From the NCBI RefSeq assembly GCF_001618865.1, contig NZ_CP015136.1, positions 4,809,001 to 4,873,000 on the forward strand: a stretch of 64,000 bases of DNA. The letters are read 5' to 3'. The notes under the pieces are model-generated. The model worked only from the letters and a program-made list of their open reading frames with translations. It searched no databases and was not told the DNA's origin. Source of the DNA: Luteitalea pratensis. Lineage in GTDB: Bacteria > Acidobacteriota > Vicinamibacteria > Vicinamibacterales > Vicinamibacteraceae. The translations under genes were made by a program, and so were the position numbers. Positions 26,512 to 34,451 of the stretch are shown piece after piece; position 1 is the first letter of the stretch; every line of letters starts with the position of its first letter.

Positions 26512-27581
26512 TGGCGACGAAACGACTGAACCCGTTCGAACGCTACCTGAGTCTCTGGGTGGGCCTGTGCATGATCGCCGGCGTGGCGCTCGGCATGCTG
26601 GCCCCGGCGCTCATGGACGGGCTGCGGGGGCTCGAGTTCGGCGACGGCAGCCAGATCAACATCCCGATCGCCGTCCTCATCTGGCTGATGATCACCCCGA
26701 TGATGATGAAGGTCGACTTCGGCGCGATCCGCAACGTGGGTCGCCGGCCGCGCGGCCTGCTCGTCACGCTGTTCGTGAACTGGCTCGTCAAGCCGTTCTC
26801 GATGGCGCTCATCGCGTGGGTCTTTTTCGGCGTCCTGTTCAGCCCCTGGATCTCGACGGCCGATGCCGACCAGTACATCGCGGGCTGCATCATCCTGGCG
26901 GCGGCGCCGTGCACCGCCATGGTGTTCGTGTGGAGCTATCTGTCCGATGGTGACCCGGCGTACACGCTGGTGCAGGTCTCGGTGAACGACCTGCTGATGC
27001 TGATCCTGTTTGCGCCGATCGTGCGGTATCTCGTGAGCGGGGCCTCCTCACTCGAGGTGCCGTTCATGGTCCTCCTGTACTCGGTGCTCGTCTTCATCGT
27101 CGTCCCGCTCGTCGCGGGTGTACTGCTGCGCCACTGGTTCGTGGGGAGCAGGGGCACCGCGTGGTTCGAGTCGGAACTGCTCCCGCGGTTCGCGCCCATC
27201 AGCATGCTGGCGCTGCTGGCCACGCTCGTGCTGATCTTCGCGTTCCAGGCCAACAACATCCTGGGCAAGCCGCTGCACGTCGCGCTGATCGCCGTGCCGA
27301 TCCTGATCCAGGTCTACTTCAACTCCTCGTTGACCTACGGCCTGATGCGCCTGTTCCGTGTCGAGTACGCGATTGCAGCGCCCGGCGCACTCATCGGGGC
27401 GAGCAACTTCTTCGAGTTGGCCGTCGCCACGGCGATTGCCTTGTTCGGTCCCGAATCCGGCGCCGCCCTGGCCACCGTCGTGGGCGTCCTCATCGAGGTG
27501 CCCGTCATGCTCTCGGTCTGCGCCGTGTGCACCCGCACGCGTCACTGGTTCCCCGAGCCACAGCCAGGCATCGCTTCCTAG
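26511..27581 (+). CDS. acr3: ACR3-family arsenite efflux permease
   Basis: A 356-residue inner-membrane carrier of the bile/arsenite/riboflavin transporter superfamily with ten predicted helices. The start at 26511 gives the family opening MATKRLNPFERYLSLWVGLC. The conserved helix-4 cysteine lies in GCIILAAAPCTAMVFVWSYL, and the paired discontinuous helix in APGALIGASNFFELAVATAI. PMMMKVDFGAIRNVGRRP is the usual cytoplasmic loop. It exports As(III), here probably with ArsA as the ATP-driven partner, since arsA follows and no arsB is present. Confidence 0.95.
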   Translation: MATKRLNPFERYLSLWVGLCMIAGVALGMLAPALMDGLRGLEFGDGSQINIPIAVLIWLMITPMMMKVDFGAIRNVGRRPRGLLVTLFVNWLVKPFSMALIAWVFFGVLFSPWISTADADQYIAGCIILAAAPCTAMVFVWSYLSDGDPAYTLVQVSVNDLLMLILFAPIVRYLVSGASSLEVPFMVLLYSVLVFIVVPLVAGVLLRHWFVGSRGTAWFESELLPRFAPISMLALLATLVLIFAFQANNILGKPLHVALIAVPILIQVYFNSSLTYGLMRLFRVEYAIAAPGALIGASNFFELAVATAIALFGPESGAALATVVGVLIEVPVMLSVCAVCTRTRHWFPEPQPGIAS

Positions 27582-27595
27582 AAAAAACGTCTCCC

Positions 27596-27955
27596 ATGTC
27601 GCACATTCACGTCTTCGACCCTGCCCTGTGCTGCAGCACCGGCGTCTGTGGCACTGATATCGATCAAGCGCTCGTCACCTTCGCCGCCGACGTGGAGTGG
27701 GCGCGCCAGCAAGGCGCAGCGATCGAGCGCTTCAACCTCGCACAGCAGCCGACCGCCTTTGCCGCCCGGCCCGTGATCGTGCGCTTGCTGGAACGCTCCG
27801 GGCCGGCTGCGTTGCCCGTGGTGCTCGTGGACGGCGAGGTGGCGATGGCCGGCCGCTACCCGCAGCGCGCAGAACTCGCGCAATGGTCTGGCCTGGAAGT
27901 GTCCAGAACCATCCCGGTCGCGACCAGTTGCTGCTCGGGTCCGGACTGCTGTTGA
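27596..27955 (+). CDS. arsD: ArsD arsenic metallochaperone
   Basis: A 119-residue thioredoxin-fold protein. The essential As(III) site is near the N-terminus in FDPALCCSTGVCG (Cys 12, 13 and 18 by family numbering), and a second pair closes the protein (SCCSGPDCC). The core reads IERFNLAQQPTAFAARPVIV and LPVVLVDGEVAMAGRYPQRA. ArsD passes As(III) to ArsA and weakly represses ars operons. It lies 14 bases after acr3 and 15 bases before arsA. Confidence 0.94.
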   Translation: MSHIHVFDPALCCSTGVCGTDIDQALVTFAADVEWARQQGAAIERFNLAQQPTAFAARPVIVRLLERSGPAALPVVLVDGEVAMAGRYPQRAELAQWSGLEVSRTIPVATSCCSGPDCC

Positions 27956-27970
27956 GACGGGAGCACGACC

Positions 27971-29740
27971 ATGCAGTTCCTCGACGATCTCCCGCGCTAC
28001 CTGTTCTTCACCGGCAAGGGCGGCGTGGGCAAGACCTCGATTGCGTGCGCCACCGCGGTGCATCTGGCTGATGCCGGCGCGCGCGTGCTGCTCGTGAGCA
28101 CGGACTCGGCCTCAAACGTCGGCCAGGTGTTTGGCCTGCCCATCGGCAACCGCGTGACACCCATTCCGGAAGTGCCCTGCCTGTCCGCGCTCGAACTCGA
28201 TCCCGAGGAAGCTGCGCAGGCCTATCGCGATCGCATCGTCGGGCCGGTCCGGGGCGTCCTTCCGGAAGGCGTGGTGAAGAGCATCGAAGAGCAGTTGTCG
28301 GGGGCCTGCACGACGGAGATTGCGGCGTTCGACGAGTTCACCGCCCTGCTTACCGATACAGGCATCGCAAGGGACTACGACCATGTCGTGTTCGACACCG
28401 CGCCGACCGGGCACACCATCCGCCTCCTGCAGTTGCCGGGCGCGTGGAGCGGCTTCCTGGAGTCCGGCAAGGGCGACGCCTCGTGTCTCGGACCACTGGC
28501 GGGCCTCGAGAAGCAGCGGGCGCAGTACAAGGGCGCGGTGGATGCGCTGGCCGACGCGCAACGGACCCGCATGGTGCTGGTGACACGCGCGCAGCACTCC
28601 TCGCTCGCCGAGGTCGCACGGACACACGAGGAGCTGACCGCAATCGGCATCACTCGCCACCACCTTGTCGTGAATGGCGTGTTGCCCACGGCCGCGGTCG
28701 ACGGCGACCCCCTCGCCGACAGCATCAGGCGCCGTGAGCAGGCCGCGTTGCAGGCCATGCCCGACGCGCTGCGGACATTGCCGCGAGACGAGGTGACGCT
28801 CAAGCCCTTCAATCTCGTGGGCGTGCGGACGTTGCGGTGCCTCTTCGCGGACGACGCCGCCAGCCTCCCGGTCGCCTCGGCACAGCCAGACCCGATCAGC
28901 ACGGGAAGCCTCAAGGAACTCGTTGACGCGATTGCCGCCGATGGGCATGGCCTCGTCATGCTGATGGGCAAGGGTGGCGTGGGCAAGACGACCATTGCCG
29001 CCGCGGTGGCCGCGGCCCTCGCGCGACGGGGACTACCGGTCCACCTCACGACGTCCGATCCGGCGGCCCACCTCTCGCAGACGCTGGCAGATGAGGTCGA
29101 ACACCTGCGGGTCAGTCGCATTGACCCGCACGTCGAGACCGAGCGCTACCGCCAGCGCGTGCTGCAGACGAAGGGGCGCGCCCTCGACGCCGACGGCCGC
29201 GCGATGCTGGAAGAAGATCTCCGTTCGCCCTGTACCGAGGAGATCGCCGTCTTCCAGGCCTTCTCGCGCATCATCCGCGAGGCGCGCCAGTCCTTCGTCG
29301 TGATGGATACGGCGCCAACGGGGCACACGCTGCTGCTGCTCGACGCCACGGGGGCCTATCACCGCGAGGTGACACGTCAGATGAGCCGCAGTGGCATGCA
29401 CATGACCACGCCACTGATGCAGCTGCAGGATCCGCAGCAGACAAAGGTGCTCATCGTCACGCTCGCGGAAACCACGCCGGTCCTCGAGGCCGCAGCTCTG
29501 CAGGCCGATCTCCGGCGTGCGGGCATCGAACCCTGGGCGTGGGTCGTCAACCAGAGCCTGGCGGTCGCACGCACGACGTCTCCGCTGCTGCAGCAGCGCG
29601 CCGCCAGTGAGCGTTCGCGTATCGAGGACGTCGCGACGCAGCACGCTCGCCGCTACGCGGTGGTCGGACTGCAGGCCGTCGAGCCGGTCGGCGCGGAACG
29701 CCTGGCCGCGCTGACCCAGGCCAGCGGCGTCACGGTGTGA
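27971..29740 (+). CDS. arsA: ArsA arsenite-stimulated ATPase
   Basis: A 589-residue pseudodimer with two homologous ATPase halves. P-loops are FFTGKGGVGKTSIAC (near residue 14) and MLMGKGGVGKTTIAA (near residue 335); each half has the signature VVFDTAPTGHT or VVMDTAPTGHT. The As(III)-binding cysteines fall in SGACTTEIAAF and RSPCTEEIAVF. Length is the family norm, and both nucleotide sites look intact. With ArsD delivering As(III), it would energise the ACR3 permease. The spacing to arsD is 15 bases, inside one transcript. Confidence 0.95.
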   Translation: MQFLDDLPRYLFFTGKGGVGKTSIACATAVHLADAGARVLLVSTDSASNVGQVFGLPIGNRVTPIPEVPCLSALELDPEEAAQAYRDRIVGPVRGVLPEGVVKSIEEQLSGACTTEIAAFDEFTALLTDTGIARDYDHVVFDTAPTGHTIRLLQLPGAWSGFLESGKGDASCLGPLAGLEKQRAQYKGAVDALADAQRTRMVLVTRAQHSSLAEVARTHEELTAIGITRHHLVVNGVLPTAAVDGDPLADSIRRREQAALQAMPDALRTLPRDEVTLKPFNLVGVRTLRCLFADDAASLPVASAQPDPISTGSLKELVDAIAADGHGLVMLMGKGGVGKTTIAAAVAAALARRGLPVHLTTSDPAAHLSQTLADEVEHLRVSRIDPHVETERYRQRVLQTKGRALDADGRAMLEEDLRSPCTEEIAVFQAFSRIIREARQSFVVMDTAPTGHTLLLLDATGAYHREVTRQMSRSGMHMTTPLMQLQDPQQTKVLIVTLAETTPVLEAAALQADLRRAGIEPWAWVVNQSLAVARTTSPLLQQRAASERSRIEDVATQHARRYAVVGLQAVEPVGAERLAALTQASGVTV

Positions 29741-29786
29741 GCGTGTTCACGGATGGGTCACGACCCAGTTCTTTCAGGAGGCCATC

Positions 29787-30263
29787 ATGGTGTCACTCAG
29801 AGTCGTCCGTCACGTTCCACCACCGCTCGTCGGTGTCATTGGCGCAGTGCCTGACCGCAGGTCAACGGCGTTCGAAGATGCGCTGGATTGGCTGGAAGCG
29901 GCCGGTGTCTTGGTAGAGCGCGTCGACACAGACGCCTACGCGCAATCGACGGTGGACATCGCCGTCCCCACGGCGATGGCGTTGCCGGCGGTGTTCATGA
30001 ACGGAGACGTCGTATCCGAAGGACGGTTTCTGACACGGCACGAGCTGGCGCACCTCGTCGCCGAAGCGACCGCGAAGCCACCAGCGGCACTCGTGCGCGC
30101 CGTGGCGGCAGTCGGTGCGGCGGCCGCCGTGGGCGCCGCCGACGCCATCGCGACGGCCGTGCGTGACGCGAAAGCAAACGGACTGGCCGAGGGGCTGATC
30201 GACATCGCCCTGCGAACCGGAACTGACGTACGCAGGGCTCACCGCTCAGCACCCGCTGCGTGA
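29787..30263 (+). CDS. ArsD-like thioredoxin-fold protein without cysteines
   Basis: A 158-residue protein behind a strong AGGAGG site. Its middle resembles ArsD in order: DALDWLEAAGVLVERVDTDA, then LPAVFMNGDVVSEGRFLTRH and ELAHLV, matching ArsD's helix, the VLVDGEV strand and the RYPxRxELAxW helix. No cysteine occurs anywhere in the chain, so it cannot bind As(III) as ArsD does. The C-terminal ~50 residues are Ala-rich and unlike ArsD. It follows arsA by 46 bases and precedes the phosphoesterase by 43. A structural partner of ArsA or of ArsD is one possibility; nothing proves it. Confidence 0.6.
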   Translation: MVSLRVVRHVPPPLVGVIGAVPDRRSTAFEDALDWLEAAGVLVERVDTDAYAQSTVDIAVPTAMALPAVFMNGDVVSEGRFLTRHELAHLVAEATAKPPAALVRAVAAVGAAAAVGAADAIATAVRDAKANGLAEGLIDIALRTGTDVRRAHRSAPAA

Positions 30264-30306
30264 ACCAGCCAATAGCTCACTAATCGCTAAGGGCGACGGA
30301 CCCAGC

Positions 30307-31044
30307 ATGCGCATCGCGATCATCAGCGACATCCACGGCAATCTGCAGGCGCTCGACGCGGTACTGGCCGATCTGCGGACACGGCCAGTGGATGCGGTGT
30401 ACTGCCTTGGCGATCTGGTGGGCTACGCCGCTCACCCGAATGAAGTCACCGAGCGGGTTCGAGCCGAAGGCATCCCCACGATCATGGGCAACTACGACGA
30501 TGGCGTGGGTTTCGAGCGAGACGAGTGCGGGTGCGCGTACACGAACCCCGTCGACAAGGCGCTCGGCGATCGGTCGCTCGCGTGGACGAAGGCGACAGTC
30601 ACGTCAGAGAACAAGGCGTTCTTGCGCACCCTGGTGAGCGAGATCCGGTTCGACGCGGACGGCAGGCGCGTGCTCCTCGTCCACGGGAGTCCGCGGCGGG
30701 TCAACGAGTACCTGTTCGAAGACCGGCCGATCTCGAGCTTCCAGCGGCTGGCCGCGTCCTCGCAGGCGGACATCATCGTGTTCGGCCATACACACAAGCC
30801 GTACACGAAGCTCGTCGACGATGTGCTCTTCGTGAATGCGGGATCGGTCGGCAAGCCGAAGGACGGCGACTGGCGCGCGTGCTACAGCATCCTGGACGGA
30901 GCGGACACCACGAATCCTGTGGCGTTCATCCGCGTTCCGTATGACGTGGCGAGCGAGGCGGCCGCGATCCGGGCCAGTGACCTGCCCGACAAGTTCGCGG
31001 TGGACATCGAAACTGGCGGCGCTTCGATTGTTACGCCTGCATGA
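30307..31044 (+). CDS. Calcineurin-like metallophosphoesterase (YfcE/MJ0936 type)
   Basis: A 245-residue enzyme with the two-metal phosphoesterase motifs: IAIISDIHGNLQALDAVLAD (D-x-H), VDAVYCLGDLVGYAAHPNE (G-D), IPTIMGNYDDGVG (G-N-Y-D in place of G-N-H-D/E), LLVHGSPR (H) and IIVFGHTHKPYTKLVDDV (G-H-T-H). Such proteins commonly hydrolyse phosphodiesters or phosphomonoesters. Members are found at the end of ars operons, where their job is not established. A small Cys-rich insertion (DECGCAYTNP) is unusual. It closes the rightward arsenic transcript. Confidence 0.88.
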   Translation: MRIAIISDIHGNLQALDAVLADLRTRPVDAVYCLGDLVGYAAHPNEVTERVRAEGIPTIMGNYDDGVGFERDECGCAYTNPVDKALGDRSLAWTKATVTSENKAFLRTLVSEIRFDADGRRVLLVHGSPRRVNEYLFEDRPISSFQRLAASSQADIIVFGHTHKPYTKLVDDVLFVNAGSVGKPKDGDWRACYSILDGADTTNPVAFIRVPYDVASEAAAIRASDLPDKFAVDIETGGASIVTPA

Positions 31045-31141
31045 TCGGTAGCGCCGAACGACAGCTCGACGTCGGAACTTCCTCAAAAGCCACGTGAGGC
31101 CCACGGTCGGGCCCAGCGCTACGTGACGTGCGCCTTGCGCG

Positions 31142-31447
31142 GTGCTGGACCGTCGGGAGTTGCGGAGATTTGCGGTGAGGATGAGGCCGGTACTGTCGAA
31201 CAGGCCGGCGTCCGTGCTCGATGCTGGTGCGCCTGGACTAGATCTCTCACGTCGCTTCGCCCTGAGTGAAGCCGAAGCGGCGCAGTACCTGGGTATGAGT
31301 CGCGCGTGGCTCAAGAAGGCGCGCACGGCGCGGTTCAGAGCAGCGATTGATGCGCCGCCATTCGTGCAGGCTGGCGCCAGGCGGGTCGTGTATCGCCGCC
31401 GCGATCTCGAGGACTGGGTGCAAGCGCACGTCAGCAAGCAATGCTGA
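31142..31447 (+). CDS. Excisionase-like helix-turn-helix protein
   Basis: Up to 101 residues; the GTG at 31142 or the ATG at 31181 could be the start. The core LSEAEAAQYLGMSRAWLKKA, then ARRVVYRRRDLEDWVQAHVS is the MerR/excisionase-type domain (HTH_17) used by Xis and by small DNA-binding proteins of integrative elements. It lies 122 bases from a duplicated tRNA-Lys 3' end. No integrase remains beside it. It probably is a leftover of the element that used the tRNA-Lys site. Confidence 0.65.
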   Translation: MLDRRELRRFAVRMRPVLSNRPASVLDAGAPGLDLSRRFALSEAEAAQYLGMSRAWLKKARTARFRAAIDAPPFVQAGARRVVYRRRDLEDWVQAHVSKQC

Positions 31448-31569
31448 ACGGCAGGTTTGGCAGACGTGCGGTCGCCAACCCGCACCCCTAATGCACCTCC
31501 AAAGCGCTGGAAGGCTATTCTGGCGGGTCGAGATAAATCATCTAAGTTGTTTATTTAAAGATACTTACT

Positions 31570-31640
31570 TGGTGCGCCCGGTGGGACTCGAGCCCGATGG
31601 CGAGCCGAAGGCGGAGCCGTGGGCCTGAAGCCAGCCGGGC
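31570..31640. repeat. Duplicate of the tRNA-Lys 3' end plus dispersed repeat (copy A)
   Basis: Bases 31570-31595 repeat, with one mismatch, the tRNA-Lys T-arm and acceptor end at 31664-31689, in the same orientation and 94 bases apart. The following bases to 31640 (GGCGAGCCGAAGGCGGAGCC and CCAGCCGGGCC) match the copies at 6408 and 11995. Duplication of a tRNA 3' end is the usual footprint of an integrative element. Confidence 0.65.
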
Positions 31641-31642
31641 CG

Positions 31643-31666
31643 CCACACGCGCGAATGCGCGTGTGG
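31643..31666 (-). terminator. Hairpin at the 3' end of tRNA-Lys
   Basis: CCACACGCGC and GCGCGTGTGG form a 10-base perfect stem around GAAT. On the tRNA strand it begins at the encoded CCA. No T-tract follows, so it may serve processing or Rho-aided termination instead of intrinsic termination. Confidence 0.4.
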
Positions 31667-31739
31667 TGCGCCCGGTGGGACTCGAACCCACGACCAACGG
31701 CTTAAAAGGCCGCTGCTCTACCGACTGAGCTACAGGCGC
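31664..31739 (-). tRNA. tRNA-Lys (anticodon TTT)
   Basis: The 76 bases fold as a full cloverleaf: acceptor GCGCCTG with CGGGCGC, D-arm AGCTCAGTCGGTAGAGC, anticodon arm GCGGC-CTTTTAA-GCCGT with anticodon TTT, T-arm GTGGG-TTCGAGT-CCCAC, discriminator A and encoded CCA. Its 3' end is duplicated at 31570-31595. Confidence 0.96.
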
Positions 31740-31757
31740 ACTCAGAGAAAGTCTAGC

Positions 31758-32270
31758 CTACCGCGTGAACGGTTCGTCCGCACTGCCGCCGTACATCGCC
31801 GGCACCTTCGAGCCCAGCCCGCGCAGGTAGGCCGTGAGCTGGCCACGGTGGTGGATGCCGTGATTGTTGGCCAGGCCGAGGAACTTCACCGCCGGCCACT
31901 GGACGACGCCGAAGAAGTCCACGGTGCGCAGCAGGTCTTCGGGCGACATCGCGCGGACCCGCTCGAGACAGGCCGGCACCTCGCGCTCGTAGAATCGCAC
32001 GACATCCGCGATCGACCCGAACCCGGCCCGTTGCGACTCGGCTGCATCGCCGTCGCTGCCGAAACGGCCGTTGATCACACCGTTGAGGAACCAGACGTCG
32101 CTCTGCGCCACGTGGGTCGCGAGCTCCCACGCCGTCCGCGACTTCTCGTCGGGACGATACGAGCGGCCGTCTTCGGTCACCGCCCCCAGCACCTTCAGCG
32201 TTGTCTTCACCTCGCCGCTCATCAGCGAGACGTAGTGATCGGCAAGGAATACAGCCTGTTCGTTGGTCAT
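31758..32270 (-). CDS. DinB-family protein
   Basis: A 170-residue four-helix-bundle protein. The start at 32270 (MTNEQAVFLADHYVSLMSGE) is the natural first Met; in-frame ATG 32366 would read over the ABC gene's end. Metal-ligand histidines are seen in ELATHVAQSDVWFLNG and LANNHGIHHRGQLTAYLRGL, the classic DinB/YfiT pattern. The family includes damage-inducible and thiol-transferase enzymes using bacillithiol or mycothiol; the role here is unknown. It stands on the same strand as the ABC exporter downstream of it. Confidence 0.85.
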   Translation of the reverse strand: MTNEQAVFLADHYVSLMSGEVKTTLKVLGAVTEDGRSYRPDEKSRTAWELATHVAQSDVWFLNGVINGRFGSDGDAAESQRAGFGSIADVVRFYEREVPACLERVRAMSPEDLLRTVDFFGVVQWPAVKFLGLANNHGIHHRGQLTAYLRGLGSKVPAMYGGSADEPFTR

Positions 32271-32314
32271 GACCCCTGTTTCTCCTGTCCACGGCGCACC
32301 GGGCGCGCGGACGA

Positions 32315-33355
32315 TCAGCGCCAGCGGAAGAGCCGGAGCGCCGCCGTGAAACTCACGAGCGTCCATCCGACGAGAATCGTCACCTGGGGCGTGAGCGTCG
32401 GCAGCCCGCTCCCGTCAATCATCACCCCGCGCAGCGCCTGGTTCAGCGCCGTGAGCGGCAGCAGCGAGATGAACGGCTGCATCGCCTCCGGAAAATTCTC
32501 GGAGGCGAAGAACACGCCGGAAAAGACCCACATGGGCACCATCACCAGGTTCATCAGGCCCGACACGCCCTCGACCGTCTGCGCCCGGCTCGCCACGAGC
32601 AGTCCGAGCCCCGAGAACGCCAGCGCGCCGAGCACGCAGAGCGCGCCCAATAACAGCCAGGACCCGTTGACCGGGATGCCGAAGACCGGCACCGCGAACC
32701 CCAGGAGCAGCCCCACTTCCAGCACCAGGAAGATGAGACGCGAGGCCATGTGCGACAGCAGGTAGTCGCGCCGGCGCATCGGCGTGGCGATGAGCCGCTT
32801 GAGCAGCTTGCGCACCCGCGAGTTGACCACCGAGAAGGCGACGCTCCACATGCCCGTGCCCATGATGTTCATGCCCAGCAACCCGGGCACCACCCAGTCG
32901 ATGTAGCGAGAGCCCGGCACCGTCACGAGCCGGTCCGCGACAGGCACTGCCGCCCGGCGACCCGCGGCCCCCTGCAGGACGTCGTCCACGACGAATCGGC
33001 TGACACGACTTTCCGGACGGCTCGGATCGAGTTCGTAGGTGACTGGCACGCCAGGCACCACGAGGAGGTGAATCGCGCCGTTGCGCAAGGCGACGTCGGC
33101 TTCGCCCCGATCGACGACGCGCACGCGCACGCCCTTGACGTGCTCGAGCGTCGAGACGATCGCCGCGTGCGGCACTGCCCCGCCTCGGAGCACGCCGACG
33201 AGCACGTCGGGCGCGCCCTGGTTGCGGAACGCCAGGCCGAGCGCGCACGCCAGCAGGACCGGGAACGCGAAGACCCAGAACACGGCTTCGGGCTCCCGGA
33301 GGAACTCCTTGAATCGCGAGAGGGTCAGCTCGATGAGCGGATGACGGGGACGCAT
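32315..33355 (-). CDS. ABC-2 type exporter permease
   Basis: A 346-residue membrane protein. ATG 33355 begins MRPRHPLIELTLSRFKEFLR with an early membrane helix (AVFWVFAFPVLLACALGLAF), then an extracytoplasmic domain and five more helices from YIDWVVPGLLGMNIMGTGMW, VVNSRVRKLLKRLIATPMRR onward. This is the ABC2_membrane fold used for drug or lipid export. The ATPase gene precedes it on the same strand with 111 bases between, so the two form one transporter. The substrate is unknown. Confidence 0.88.
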   Translation of the reverse strand: MRPRHPLIELTLSRFKEFLREPEAVFWVFAFPVLLACALGLAFRNQGAPDVLVGVLRGGAVPHAAIVSTLEHVKGVRVRVVDRGEADVALRNGAIHLLVVPGVPVTYELDPSRPESRVSRFVVDDVLQGAAGRRAAVPVADRLVTVPGSRYIDWVVPGLLGMNIMGTGMWSVAFSVVNSRVRKLLKRLIATPMRRRDYLLSHMASRLIFLVLEVGLLLGFAVPVFGIPVNGSWLLLGALCVLGALAFSGLGLLVASRAQTVEGVSGLMNLVMVPMWVFSGVFFASENFPEAMQPFISLLPLTALNQALRGVMIDGSGLPTLTPQVTILVGWTLVSFTAALRLFRWR

Positions 33356-33466
33356 CAGTGGCAGGAGAACAGGAACACAGGGACGCAGGAAATCAGGAAG
33401 GCCCCGCGAGCTTCGAAGGCCGATGGCCGACTGGCCGTGGAGCACCGCAGAAGGCGGCCGCCCTCG

Positions 33467-34450
33467 TCACGTGTCCCTCAATTGGCGGCCCGTGAGCGCG
33501 ACGAACACGTCCTCCAGCGTCGCACTGTGCGTCGTCAACAAGGTGAACGCGTCCGCGTCGGCCACCGACGCGAGCAGGGCGGGCAACGCCTCGTGCAGGT
33601 GGGAGACGATCAGCGTGCCTCGGTTGTCCTGCACCGAGGCGCGGCGCACGCCCGGCAGACGCGTGAGCGCATCGACCGCTGGCAACGTCCTTCCCTCGGC
33701 GAGTGCGAAATCCACGACATGCTCGGCGCCGAGCGAGGCGATGAGTTCCACGGGAGTGCCGAGCGCGATGACCTTGCCTTGATCCACGATCGCCACGCGG
33801 TCACACAGGACCTGCGCTTCGTCCATGTAGTGCGTGGTGATCATGACGGTGCGCCCGCGTTGCTTGTACTGCGCGAGCAGGTCCCACAATTGGCGCCGCG
33901 ATTGTGGATCGAGCCCTGTGGTCGGCTCGTCGAGGAACAGCAGGTCAGGATCGCCTGCCAGTGCGCAGGCGAGCGCCAGGCGCTGCTTCTGGCCGCCCGA
34001 GAGCTTGCCGTACCAGGCGTCCCGCTTCGACTCGAGCCCGACGCTCGCGATCAACTCCCCCACCGTCGGCCCTTGCCCGTAGAACGAACGGAAGAGCCGC
34101 AGGAGTTCAGCCACGGTGAGCTTCTCGTTGAGCTGTGTCTCCTGCAGCTGGATCCCGAGTCGCTGCCGAAGATGATCGGCGTCAGTCGCCCAGCGACGGC
34201 CGAGCACCTCCACCTCGCCGGCGTCCGGCGTGTTGAGGCCTTCCAGAATCTCGATGGTGGTGGTCTTGCCCGCACCGTTCGGACCGAGCAGCCCGAAGCA
34301 TTCGCCGGTGTGAACCTCGAGATCGAGGCCGTCGACGGCGATCACGTCACCGTAGCGCTTGACCAGCCCGACGCACCTGAGTGCGATCGGCACGTCTGCG
34401 GCCGCCCGCGCTGCGACCCGAACCGAGCCAGAGGCGGGAGTCGCGATCAT
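33467..34450 (-). CDS. ABC transporter ATP-binding protein
   Basis: A 327-residue ATPase. Walker A is GLLGPNGAGKTTTIEILEGL, the Q-loop LQETQLNEKLT, the signature KLSGGQKQRLALACALAGDP, Walker B LLFLDEPTTGLD and the switch His in MITTHYMDEA. The C-terminal ~80 residues are the regulatory extension of drug-type ABC-2 ATPases. The start at 34450 is chosen because a longer frame would enter purA. It pairs with the permease at 32315-33355. Confidence 0.92.
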   Translation of the reverse strand: MIATPASGSVRVAARAAADVPIALRCVGLVKRYGDVIAVDGLDLEVHTGECFGLLGPNGAGKTTTIEILEGLNTPDAGEVEVLGRRWATDADHLRQRLGIQLQETQLNEKLTVAELLRLFRSFYGQGPTVGELIASVGLESKRDAWYGKLSGGQKQRLALACALAGDPDLLFLDEPTTGLDPQSRRQLWDLLAQYKQRGRTVMITTHYMDEAQVLCDRVAIVDQGKVIALGTPVELIASLGAEHVVDFALAEGRTLPAVDALTRLPGVRRASVQDNRGTLIVSHLHEALPALLASVADADAFTLLTTHSATLEDVFVALTGRQLRDT

Positions 34451-34451
34451 G

